A stretch of DNA of 64,000 bases from Planctomycetota bacterium (GTDB taxonomy: Bacteria > Planctomycetota > UBA1135 > GCA-002686595). This document shows, piece by piece, positions 28,259 to 38,152 of this stretch. The stretch lies in assembly GCA_016714045.1 (NCBI GenBank), contig JADJNY010000005.1, positions 310,001-374,000 on the forward strand, written 5' to 3'. Positions within the stretch are counted from its first letter, which is position 1. Each line of letters starts with the position of its first letter. The notes under the pieces were generated by a model. It did not search any database. It was not told the DNA's origin and saw nothing but the letters and a program-made list of their open reading frames with translations. The translations under genes and the position numbers were made by a program.

Positions 28259-29344
28259 GGCCCAGTCGAGCGCGCGCTGCTCGAGGGCCTCGCGGATCTG
28301 CTCGGCCGTGCGCCGGTACGCCTCGCGCGGTCCGCCGATCGGATCGCTGACGTTGCGGCCGTTCGGATCGAGCAGCATCGCGTTCGCCGCGCGGTGCGCG
28401 GGGAGCCAGGCGAGCAGCGCGTCGAGGTGCCCCTGCGTCATGCAGTAGAGGCGGTCGTAGCGCTCGAGGTCCTCTTCCTGCGCCGCCCGCGCGCGGTGGC
28501 CTCCGAGGTCGATCCCGTGGTCGGCGAGGACGCTCAACGCGTGTTTCGACGCGGGCTCGCCCTCCGCGGCGTGCACGCCCATCGAGCGGACGACGAACCC
28601 GAAGTCCTCGATCGAGCCGGGCGTCGTGCCGAGTCGCTCCGCGAGCGCGGCGCGCGCGAGCCCCTCCGCCATCGGGCTGCGGCACGTGTTGCCCGTGCAC
28701 ACGAAGCCGAGCCGCAACCCGCCGGCCTGGCGCAGCTGGCGCAGGTCGATCAGGCCTTCGCGCAGGAGCGTGAGCTCGCCGCGACCGATGCGCGCGACCG
28801 ACGACGGCTCGCCGAGGCGCGCGGGGCCGCCGTCGAGCACGAGCTCCGCCGCGCCGACCGAGCGCAGCGCGGCGGCCGCGTCGCGCGCGGGGCCGCTCCC
28901 CTGCGTATCGCAGCTCGTCACCGCCACGGGGAAGGGGAGCGCTTGGAGCACGCCGGCCGTCGCCCGGTGCGCGACGCAGCGGACGCCGATCCAGCCCGCC
29001 TGTTCGAGGCGCGGATGGCGTCCGTGTCCCGGCAGGATCAGCGTCAATGGACCGGGCCAGTAGCGCGCGACGATGCGCCGCACGTACGGCGAGACCGGCG
29101 CGAGCGCGTCGAGGGCCGCGGGATCGCCCACGTGCCACGTGAAGGGCTGCGCCGTGGAGCGGCGGCAGCGCGCGCGCAGCGCGGCGAGCGGCGCGTCCTG
29201 GTCCGCGCGCGCGGCGAGACCGTACACCGTCTCGGTGGGGACGATCGCGAGGCCGCCCGCCTCGAGCACGTCGCGCGCGAGTCGGACGCACTCGGCGCTG
29301 GGCTCCTCGTCGCGGACGTCGATCGTGCGGGGGGCTCGGGTCAT
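28256..29344 (-). CDS. Fusion: YrdC/TsaC-like domain + protein arginine phosphatase (YwlE-like) domain
   Basis: The 362-residue product joins two families. Residues 1-205 are a Sua5/YrdC/TsaC fold (PTETVYGLAARAD, YWPGPLTLILPG, LLREGLI), whose family makes threonylcarbamoyl-AMP for tRNA t6A. The K-x-R and S-x-N active-site elements read Cys60-Arg-Arg62 and Ser144-Cys-Asp146, so canonical activity is doubtful. Residues 210-362 are a low-molecular-weight phosphatase with P-loop CTGNTCRSPMAEG (Cys216, Arg222) and the general-acid DPIGG loop near 335. Thr220 in CTGNTCR is the residue that distinguishes arginine phosphatases such as YwlE from tyrosine phosphatases, which have Ile or Leu there. In Bacillus, ywlC (TsaC) and ywlE are near neighbours. 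A TAGGCT box on the minus strand overlaps a TAGCCT box of the divergent kinase gene near 29376. Confidence 0.88.
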   Translation of the reverse strand: MTRAPRTIDVRDEEPSAECVRLARDVLEAGGLAIVPTETVYGLAARADQDAPLAALRARCRRSTAQPFTWHVGDPAALDALAPVSPYVRRIVARYWPGPLTLILPGHGRHPRLEQAGWIGVRCVAHRATAGVLQALPFPVAVTSCDTQGSGPARDAAAALRSVGAAELVLDGGPARLGEPSSVARIGRGELTLLREGLIDLRQLRQAGGLRLGFVCTGNTCRSPMAEGLARAALAERLGTTPGSIEDFGFVVRSMGVHAAEGEPASKHALSVLADHGIDLGGHRARAAQEEDLERYDRLYCMTQGHLDALLAWLPAHRAANAMLLDPNGRNVSDPIGGPREAYRRTAEQIREALEQRALDWA

Positions 29345-29431
29345 GCGGGGCGTGGTCCGGCGCGAGGCGCGTTGCTAGCCTATCGGCCCCGTTGCTCGAA
29401 CTGAAGCGAGCGTGAACGGCGAACCGCGTCC

Positions 29432-30286
29432 ATGGAGCGCACGAACTCCGGCGAGCACGACAACGCTCCGCCCTCACCCGCACCGTCCTCGACGGGCCTC
29501 GAGGGCGTGCTGGCGCCGAGGAGCCAGGATCAGCGCGAGCTCCTCGTCCGGCTCGCCGCCGGCCTCGCGCACGAGATCAAGAACCCGCTCTCGACCATGT
29601 CGATCAACCTGGCGCTCATGGAGGAGGACCTCGGCAAGAACCGCTCGAGCGACGCGCCCGAGCTCTCGCCGCGCGAGAAGCGCGTCGAAAAGCGCGTGCG
29701 CGCGCTCCAGCGCGAGATCCAGCGGCTGGAGACGATCGTCGAGGACTTCCTGCGCTACGCGCGCGGCGGGCAGATCAATCGCGCTCCCTCGGACCTGGGC
29801 GCGCTCGTGCGGGAGGCGCTCGAGTTCGTCGAGCCCGAGGACGCGCGCCAGGGGATCCGCCACCACGTCGACCTGCCGATGGGGCTGCCGCTCGTGATGC
29901 TCGACGAGGGGGCGTTCCGCCAGGCGCTGCTCAACCTGTTCGTGAACTCGCGCCACGCGATGCCGTCCGGCGGGGAGCTCATCGTGCGCGTCCGCCGCGA
30001 GGGCAACTTCGCCGAGCTCTCCGTGACCGACACCGGCGTCGGCATGAAGGCCGAGGAGGTCGAGCACTGCTTCGACCCGTACTTCTCGACGAAGAAGAGC
30101 GGCACGGGGCTCGGCCTCTCGACGACGCGACGCATCGTCGAGGAACACGGCGGGACGATCACGGTCGTGTCCGAGGTCGGACGCGGGACGAACTTCTCGA
30201 TCGTGCTGCCCCTCGTCGTGGAGATCCACTCCGCGGCGGGCGCGCGCGCCGAGGGCGCTCCCGCCGACGGAGGAGAGGACGCATGA
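29432..30286 (+). CDS. Sensor-less cytoplasmic histidine kinase
   Basis: The 284-residue HisKA-HATPase kinase has the H-box LAAGLAHEIKNPLSTM (phosphoacceptor His47), then the N-box LLNLFVNSRHAM. The ATP lid follows (DTGVGMKAEEVEHCFDPYFSTKKSGTGLGLS, seen as G1, F and G2 boxes), and it ends with VGRGTNFSIVLP. No membrane helix or sensor domain precedes the H-box, only about 35 polar residues, so the signal must come from a partner protein. This matches NtrB-like kinases paired with sigma-54 activators. It overlaps the regulator start by 4 bases (ATGA). Confidence 0.93.
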   Translation: MERTNSGEHDNAPPSPAPSSTGLEGVLAPRSQDQRELLVRLAAGLAHEIKNPLSTMSINLALMEEDLGKNRSSDAPELSPREKRVEKRVRALQREIQRLETIVEDFLRYARGGQINRAPSDLGALVREALEFVEPEDARQGIRHHVDLPMGLPLVMLDEGAFRQALLNLFVNSRHAMPSGGELIVRVRREGNFAELSVTDTGVGMKAEEVEHCFDPYFSTKKSGTGLGLSTTRRIVEEHGGTITVVSEVGRGTNFSIVLPLVVEIHSAAGARAEGAPADGGEDA

Positions 30287-31674
30287 AGACGGTCAAGGAC
30301 GACGCGCGCGAGAAGCCGTTCCGGGTGTTGATCGTCGACGACGACGAAGCGCACGCGGAGGCGCTGTCGGACAGCCTCGAGGTCGAAGGGCATTCGTGCT
30401 CGCTCGCGCACTCGGGCAGCGCGGCGGTGCAGAAGCTCTCCGAGCAGACTTTCGATGCGGTGCTGACCGACCTGGTCATGCCCGACCGCTCGGGCATCGA
30501 GGTGCTGAAGGAGGCGCGCGCGCTGCAGCCCGACTGCGTCGTGCTGCTCGTGACGGGGCACGAGTCCCTCGAGACCGCCGTCGACGCGATGCGGCACGGC
30601 GCGCAGGACTACCTCGTGAAGCCCGTGCAGATCGCGGAGCTCCGCGCCCGCCTCGCGCGCGCCGTCGAGACCGCGCGGCTGCGCCGGCGGAACGTCGAGC
30701 TCCTGCGCCAGCTCGACAAGCGCTACGGTTTCGAGGGCATCATCGGCAACTCGCCGCCGATGCAGCGCCTGTTCGAGGTCCTCGGGCAGATCAGCCCGAC
30801 GAACGTGACGGTGCTCGTGCTGGGGGAGAGCGGGACGGGCAAGGAGCTCGTCGCGCGCGCGATCCACGTCAACAGCCCGCGCGCGAAGGAGAACTTCGTC
30901 GCCGTGAACTGCGCCGCGCTCTCCGAGGGGCTGATCGAATCCGAGCTCTTCGGCCACGTGAAGGGGGCGTTCACCGGCGCGATCACGGCGAAGGACGGGC
31001 GCATCGTCTACGCGGACGGCGGCACCCTCTTCCTCGACGAAGTCGGCGACATGCCGCTCGCGACGCAGGCGAAGCTCCTGCGCGTGCTGGAGGCGCGCGA
31101 GGTGACGCCCGTGGGCGGCAACACGACGCGCAAGGTCGACATCCGGCTCGTCGCCGCGACGAATCGCGACCTGAAGGCGATGGTCAAGGCGGGCACGTTC
31201 CGCGAGGACCTGCTGTACCGGCTGCAGGTGGTCACGATCGAGCTGCCGGCGCTGCGCGAGCGCAAGAGCGACCTGCCGCTCCTGATCGACCACTTCATCC
31301 ACGACCTCGCGCAGGCGCACAAGCGCCCGGTCCGCGGCATCGCGCCGGAGGCGCGCGCGGTGCTGACGCGCTACGACTGGCCCGGGAACGTGCGCGAGCT
31401 CCGCAACGTGATCGAGAACATGGTGCTCCTGACCCGCGGCGAGGTGCTCGGTGTCGAGGACGTGCCCGAGCCCGTGCGGTCGGGCGACCCCGGGGCCGTG
31501 CGCGCCGCGACCGGCGGCTACGCGCTCGCGGGGCGCTCGCTCGAGGAGGTCGAGCGCGACCTGATCCGCGAGTCCCTCAAGCTGTTCGAGGGCAACCGCG
31601 AGAAGACGGCGAAGGTCCTGGGGATGGGCGAGCGCACGCTCTACCGCAAGATCAAGGAATACGGGCTCTCCTGA
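30283..31674 (+). CDS. NtrC-family sigma-54-dependent response regulator
   Basis: A 463-residue protein with three domains. The receiver (about 14-125) has phosphoacceptor Asp63 in DAVLTDLVMPD. The AAA+ sigma-54 activator domain (about 153-380) carries Walker A GESGTGKE at 181-188, GAFTGA at 228-233 for sigma-54 contact, and Walker B GGTLFLDEVGDM. The C-terminal Fis-type helix-turn-helix (about 437-462) is EGNREKTAKVLGMGERTLYRKIKEYG. It works with the upstream kinase to switch on sigma-54 promoters. Targets are not visible, and I saw no convincing -24/-12 (TGGCAC-N5-TTGC) site in nearby gaps. Confidence 0.95.
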   Translation: MKTVKDDAREKPFRVLIVDDDEAHAEALSDSLEVEGHSCSLAHSGSAAVQKLSEQTFDAVLTDLVMPDRSGIEVLKEARALQPDCVVLLVTGHESLETAVDAMRHGAQDYLVKPVQIAELRARLARAVETARLRRRNVELLRQLDKRYGFEGIIGNSPPMQRLFEVLGQISPTNVTVLVLGESGTGKELVARAIHVNSPRAKENFVAVNCAALSEGLIESELFGHVKGAFTGAITAKDGRIVYADGGTLFLDEVGDMPLATQAKLLRVLEAREVTPVGGNTTRKVDIRLVAATNRDLKAMVKAGTFREDLLYRLQVVTIELPALRERKSDLPLLIDHFIHDLAQAHKRPVRGIAPEARAVLTRYDWPGNVRELRNVIENMVLLTRGEVLGVEDVPEPVRSGDPGAVRAATGGYALAGRSLEEVERDLIRESLKLFEGNREKTAKVLGMGERTLYRKIKEYGLS

Positions 31675-31754
31675 GGCGGGCTGCCATGCGGGCAGGGGGC
31701 GCGGGAGCGTTCCGGCGCGCCTGCCAATCTGGCGCCCGCCAGGGCGGGGCTTCG

Positions 31755-31791
31755 AGCACTCAAGTCCTTGACCGTCAAGGAGTTGAGCGCT
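31755..31791. promoter_or_regulatory. 36-bp palindrome upstream of dnaK (candidate heat-shock operator)
   Basis: AGCACTCAAGTCCTTGAC and the right arm GTCAAGGAGTTGAGCGCT pair at 16 of 18 positions around a single central base, ending 76 nt before the dnaK ATG. The outermost words AGCACTC and GAGCGCT match the arms of the HrcA-binding CIRCE element (AGCACTC-N9-GAGTGCT) at 13 of 14 bases, but they are 23 bases apart instead of 9. The inner CTTGAC/GTCAAG pair could place a TTGACC -35 in the dyad centre. Position and symmetry fit a heat-shock repressor site. Which repressor binds it is unknown. Confidence 0.5.
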
Positions 31792-31867
31792 GGGCTGCCC
31801 TGGCACGCCGTTTGGTCTGGCGCGGCCGCCGCGCGCCTAGCCAACGGCCCTGCGCGGCCCACCGAAC

Positions 31868-33804
<1,937 letters not shown>

Positions 33805-33827
33805 TCGCGCGAGCGCGCTCATCCTCA

Positions 33828-33863
33828 CGCGCTCCAGGTCCGGATCGCCGGGCCTGGAGCGCG
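33828..33863 (+). terminator. Hairpin terminator after dnaK
   Basis: CGCGCTCCAGG pairs perfectly with CCTGGAGCGCG over a 14-nt loop that itself contains two CCGG words. It begins 24 bases after the corrected dnaK stop. A weak pyrimidine-rich GTCGTTCGTCC follows. This position supports the dnaK end at 33804 rather than the longer uncorrected frames. Confidence 0.6.
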
Positions 33864-34373
33864 GTCGTTCGTCCCCGACGCGCGCCGACGCCGTGCTCCG
33901 GAGCGCGGCTCTTCTCCACGGACGGGTGTCGAACTCGTGAGCCGGAGCGTGGTCCTCTTTCGCCGATGTGCGCCGGGGTCGGGCTCTCGGCGCGCCGGTC
34001 TCCGCGCGCTCGCGGTGAGCGGAAGTGCACCGCTGCGAGCGCCGAAGCGCGCAGTTCACGGCGAGGGGGGAGCCCTCCACGCGTCGCCGCGGCCTCTCGG
34101 ACGCGGGGGCGCGCGTGGCACGCGGGTTGAATTCTCTTCCGCGACGACAGGGACCCGCCGGAGGGTCAAGTCTGCCAGGTCCGGCTCTCCGGCGGTGCCC
34201 ACTCTCGACGACGAGGCTTTTCGCTCGACGGGAGACCGTCCCCGCGCGCGGTCGGTGAGCGATCTCCACCGCGCGTCGTCGTTCCCGCGGCGCCGCGTGG
34301 GAACCGAGCGCGACGCACGGGCGTCGCACGGCGCTGGAGGGCCTGGAAGCATCTCGCTACCCTTCTCCGCCCC
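33864..34373. other. 510-base gap between dnaK and the gld-like ABC operon
   Basis: No convincing gene on either strand. Open frames across it are Arg/Gly/Ser-rich and match nothing. A 9-bp inverted repeat, CCGCCGGAG (34155-34163) and CTCCGGCGG (34187-34195), encloses a 23-nt loop. A TACCCT box at 34358 probably starts the ABC operon. The region is slightly less GC-rich than its flanks. Confidence 0.55.
34358..34363 (+). promoter_or_regulatory. -10-like box TACCCT before the ABC ATPase gene
   Basis: TACCCT ends exactly 10 nt before the GTG start at 34374, with no ribosome-binding sequence between. This is the same leaderless-type spacing as at 11507, 23262 and 46328. No good -35 is visible. 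Confidence 0.35.
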
Positions 34374-35775
34374 GTGATCCACGTCTCCCATCTCACGCGC
34401 CGCTTCGGCGATCTCGCGGCGCTCGATGACGTGAGCTTCGAGGTCGGACGTGGCGAGGTCGTCGGCATCCTCGGCGTCAACGGCGCCGGGAAGTCGACCG
34501 CGATGCGCATCCTGACGGGCTACCTGCCCGCGACCTCGGGCTCAGCGACCGTGTGCAGCTTCGATGTGCTGCGCCAATCGCTCGAGGTCCGCCGCCGCAT
34601 CGGCTACCTCCCCGAGAACGTCCCGCTGTACCGCGAGCATCGCGTCGAGGAGATGCTCCAGTTCCAGGCGCGCTTGCACCGGCTCCCGCGCGCGGAGGCG
34701 AAGCGGCGCATCCCCGCCGTGCTGGAGCGCGTCGGGCTCCTCGACCGTCGCAGGCACCTGATCGGCGACCTCTCGCGCGGCCTGCGTCAGCGCGTCGGGC
34801 TCGCCGTCGCGCTCTTGCCCGAGCCCGAGGTGCTCATCCTCGACGAGCCGACGAGCGGGCTCGATCCGCTGCAGCGCATCGAGGTGCGCACGCTCGTGCG
34901 CGAGCTCGCGCGGAAAGCACACCGTGCTGCTCTCGTCGCACATTCTCCCCGAGATCGAGGCCGTCTGTCCGCGCCTGCTCATCCTGCACAAGGGACGCGT
35001 CGCGGCCGACGGCCAGCGCGACGAGCTCGTGCGCACGGGCGGTCGAGGGAGCCACGTGCGCGTCGAGGCCGTCGTCGGCGCGGACGTCGAAGGCGCCGCG
35101 CGGCTCCTGCGCGCGCTGCCCGGCGTGACCGAGGTGCGCGTCGGACCGCGCACCGGCATCCATCAGGCGTTCGAGGTCCGCGGCGCGGGCGACCTGCGCG
35201 AGGACGTCGGCGCGCTCGCCGCCGCGCGTCGCTGGGCGCTGCGCGAGCTCTCGTGGCACGCGGAGACGCTCGAGCAGCTCTTCGCGCGCATCGCGCTCGG
35301 CGTCGAGGAAGAGCGCGCGAGCGTGCCCTCGGCCGCCGCGCCCGCGGGGACGGAGGGCGCTCCGTCCGCAGGCGGCCTGCCCGTGCTCACGCCGGCCTCC
35401 GCGGCGGGCGTCTCGATCGAGCTCGCGCCGAGCGCGCCGCAGGCCCCGGCGGCGACGAGCGCGCCCGTCGCGCCGCGTCCGACGCCCGGGCCCGTCGCGG
35501 GCGCGGGCTCCGCCGCTCCGGTGCCGCCGCCCGGCACGCCCGCGGCGCCGAAGAAGGCGATGTACAACCTGAACCCGTTCGAGCGCGGCGCAGGGCGCGA
35601 GCTCTCGAAGCCCCTGTCGGGCGCGAACGCGCCGGCGCCCGCGGCTCCCGCCGCCGACGCGGCGTGCGCCACGCCTCGGGCGGAGGGTGCCGCGGTCGAT
35701 CCGACGCGCGCGAACGCGCCGAGCGATGGCCCGGGCGGACGCGCGCCCGACGCGAAGAAGGAGGAGCGCGCGTGA
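34374..35775 (+). CDS. GldA-like ABC transporter ATPase with long C-terminal tail, frame-broken at 34914-34916
   Basis: The ATPase of a Gld-type ABC exporter. The first frame has Walker A ILGVNGAGKST (about 35-45), signature LSRGLRQRVGLA, Walker B VLILDEPTSGLDP, then stops making sense after RELARK. Removing one A from the AAA at 34914-34916 restores RKHTVLLSSHILPEIEAVC, the expected H-loop. The corrected protein is about 466 residues. The first ~310 match GldA/CcmA-type ATPases. The last ~150 residues are an Ala/Pro-rich tail containing MYNLNPFERG, not seen in ordinary GldA. The start is GTG 34374. The stop overlaps the permease GTG (GTGA). Confidence 0.87.
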
Positions 35776-36506
35776 GCGGGCTCGTCGCGATCTACCGGCG
35801 CGAGCTCGCAGGCCTCTTCGTCGGTCCGCTGGCCTGGATCCTGCTCTGCATCGCGCTCGTCCTGAACGGCTACCTGTACTCCGTGTACTTGAAGCTCGGC
35901 ACGGACGTCGACGCCGCGATGCGCATGACGCTCGGGAACTCGATCGCCTTTTGGGTGCTCGTGATCCTGTTCCCGCCGCTCTTGACGATGCGGATGATCA
36001 GCGAGGAGTCGCGCAGCGGGTTGCTCGAGTTCGTGCTCACGGCGCCCGTGACGGACGCGGCCGTGGTCACGGGCAAGTTCCTCGCGGCACTCACGTTCAT
36101 GGCGCTCTTGTGGGCGAGCGTGTTCGTGTACGCGCTCGCGACGCAGTCGGTCGGTCCGTCGGCCGATTGGGGCATCGTCGTCGGCGGCTGGTGCGGAGCG
36201 ACCTTGTGCTCCGGGCTCTTCTGCGCGATCGGGCTCTTCATGAGCAGCGTGACGAGCATCCCCGTCGCGGCGGCGCTCTCCGCGACCGTCGTCAACATCG
36301 GCATCGTGATCCTGCCGCTCCTGGCGGGCCTCTCCGACGCCCCGTGGGTGCAGCGCGTCACGCGCCGCGTGCACGTGCTCGACCACCTCCAGAACTCGTT
36401 CCTGTTCGGCGTGTTCGACACGGCGTACGTCGTGTTCTTCGCCGCGTGGACCGCCTTCTTCCTCTTCCTCGCGGTGCGCACCGTGGAGTCGCGACGATGG
36501 CGGTGA
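35772..36506 (+). CDS. GldF-like ABC transporter permease
   Basis: The 244-residue ABC-2 permease has about six membrane helices: LAWILLCIALVLNGYLY, then AFWVLVILFPPLLTM, AALTFMALLWASVFVYAL, GLFCAIGLFMSSV, AALSATVVNIGIVILPLLAG and VVFFAAWTAFFLFLAV. The cytosolic motif MRMISEESRSGLLEFVLTAPV (quoted to its core, SGLLEFVLTAPV) is the hallmark of GldF/ABC-2 permeases of the NosY type. The GTG start overlaps the ATPase stop. The end overlaps the next gene by 10 bases. Confidence 0.9.
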   Translation: MSGLVAIYRRELAGLFVGPLAWILLCIALVLNGYLYSVYLKLGTDVDAAMRMTLGNSIAFWVLVILFPPLLTMRMISEESRSGLLEFVLTAPVTDAAVVTGKFLAALTFMALLWASVFVYALATQSVGPSADWGIVVGGWCGATLCSGLFCAIGLFMSSVTSIPVAAALSATVVNIGIVILPLLAGLSDAPWVQRVTRRVHVLDHLQNSFLFGVFDTAYVVFFAAWTAFFLFLAVRTVESRRWR

Positions 36507-38140
36507 ACACGGAACCCTCCGGCGCGACGCGCGCGCCGACCGTCGCCGTCGAACGCTCGACCGGGCGCGGGACGCGCGTCGCGATCGGTGCCCAGGTCGC
36601 GGTCACGATCGTGCTCGCGCTCGCGGCGGTGCTGCTCGTCGACTGGCTCTCCGAGCGTCCCGGTCTCCGCGTACGCGCGGACTGGACGCGCGACGGCGCG
36701 AACACGCTCTCCCCGGCGTCGCTCGAGGTCCTCGAGCGCCTCCCCGTCGACGTGAAGGTCGACGTGTTCTTCCAGGGCCGCGCGCTCGAGCGCGGGCTCG
36801 AAATGATCGGGCTCGAGGCGCAGGAGCACGCGCGCAAGGTGCTGCGGCTCCTCCAAGAAGCGTCGGGCGGCCGCATCGAGAGCGAAGAGCACGATCTGTC
36901 CGACCGGCGCGGCAACGAGAGCCCCGCGCTCGCGCGCCTCGCCGAGCTCGAGCTGCGCGAGGTGGCGCCCGGCGGGCTCGTCGTCGTCAGCTCGGGGAAG
37001 CGCTCGCAGGTGCTCCAGCTGCGCGGCGATCTCTGTGACCTCGACCCGGGTTACCCGGGCGACCAGACGACGCCGCCGATCCCGCCGCGCGTCGCCGCGT
37101 TGCGCGCGGAGGAGGCCTTCGTCGGCGCGCTCCACAAGGTCGCGGCGTCCGACGAGCCCAAGGTGCTCTTCACGATCGGCCACGGCGAGCTCGATCCGAA
37201 ATCGGCGGACGTCGGCGGGCTCGCGCAGCTCGTCCTCGCGCTCGAGGCCGATGGGTTCCGCGTCGCGAGCTACGACATCCAGAAGCAGGGGCCGATCCCC
37301 GAGGAGTGCCAGCTGCTCGTCGTGCTCGGTCCCGAGCAGCCCTTCACCGAGACGGAGGCGCGCGAGGTCCAGAACTTCCTCGACACGGGCGGCCGGCTCG
37401 TCGCGGCGCCCGACTTCAAGACGGAGCACGACGGGCCGCTCTCGCTCGCGGGCCTGCTCGACGGCTACGGCATCCGTCCGCGCATGCACGGCCTGCTCGC
37501 GCGACCGTTCGCGCAGGCGAGCGGGGAGGCGCTCACCGGCATCCCCGACTGCGCGCAGAACGTGATCGTGTTCGGCCACGGCATGGCCGCGCAGAACCCG
37601 GTGACGGAGCCCCTGCGGCGCGCGGGACGGCGCGTGTACCTCCCGTTCGCGCGCGCGCTCGACCGTTCGACCGCGCTCGCTGGCGGGACCGTGATCCAGA
37701 TCCTGACGAGCGAGCCCGAGGACTGGTGCGACCTCGGCGACCCGAGCGATCCCTCGAAGCACGACTGGGCGCCCGGTGCGGGCGAGCTGCGCGGGCCGTT
37801 CGCGGTCGCGCTCCAGGCCGTGTATCCGGCGCGCCGCTCGCCGCCCGCCGCGCGCGGCGTTCCCGGCGGCCGCGCCGAAGGCCGCATCCTGTGCGTCGGC
37901 TCGTCGGCGGCGTTCACGAACCAGCTCTTGCCGGCGAACCGGGACTTCCTGCTCAACGCGTTCAACTGGGCGAGCTCGCGCGAGTACCGCGTCAGCGTCG
38001 GCGCGAAGAGCCCGCAAGCGCGCCGCATCGACGTCGGTCAGGGGAACGCGCTGCAGCGCATCCACCTCGTCGCGGTGTTCCTGCTCCCGGGCGTGATGCT
38101 CGCGCTCGGCTTGCTGACGGCGTGGAGGCGGCGCCGCTAG
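36497..38140 (+). CDS. GldG-like ABC auxiliary protein (PF09822-type)
   Basis: The 547-residue protein is anchored by one helix at each end (about 33-50 and 522-540), with a large exported region between. The family feature is the early RADWTRDGANTLSPASLEVLERLPVDVKVDVFF pattern, seen here as the short words TRDGANTLSPAS and VDVFF. A second Rossmann-like segment follows with KVLFTIGHGELDP and LLVVLGPEQPFTETEAREVQNFLDTGGRL. This matches GldG and the IFT52-like ABC_transp_aux domain. It probably forms the extracytoplasmic part of the transporter with the ATPase and permease. In Bacteroidota the related GldAFG set supports gliding, but in other phyla its role is unknown. Confidence 0.85.
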   Translation: MAVNTEPSGATRAPTVAVERSTGRGTRVAIGAQVAVTIVLALAAVLLVDWLSERPGLRVRADWTRDGANTLSPASLEVLERLPVDVKVDVFFQGRALERGLEMIGLEAQEHARKVLRLLQEASGGRIESEEHDLSDRRGNESPALARLAELELREVAPGGLVVVSSGKRSQVLQLRGDLCDLDPGYPGDQTTPPIPPRVAALRAEEAFVGALHKVAASDEPKVLFTIGHGELDPKSADVGGLAQLVLALEADGFRVASYDIQKQGPIPEECQLLVVLGPEQPFTETEAREVQNFLDTGGRLVAAPDFKTEHDGPLSLAGLLDGYGIRPRMHGLLARPFAQASGEALTGIPDCAQNVIVFGHGMAAQNPVTEPLRRAGRRVYLPFARALDRSTALAGGTVIQILTSEPEDWCDLGDPSDPSKHDWAPGAGELRGPFAVALQAVYPARRSPPAARGVPGGRAEGRILCVGSSAAFTNQLLPANRDFLLNAFNWASSREYRVSVGAKSPQARRIDVGQGNALQRIHLVAVFLLPGVMLALGLLTAWRRRR

Positions 38141-38152
38141 GCCCGTGTCGCG

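Noticed and set aside
31755..31791. Canonical CIRCE element
   Set aside because: The arms match but the spacer is 23 rather than 9 bases, so HrcA in its known form should not bind it. Kept only as a CIRCE-like candidate.
33864..34373. Small genes in the gap after dnaK
   Set aside because: Short frames exist on both strands but are Arg/Gly/Ser-rich, lack ribosome sites, and match no pattern I recognise.
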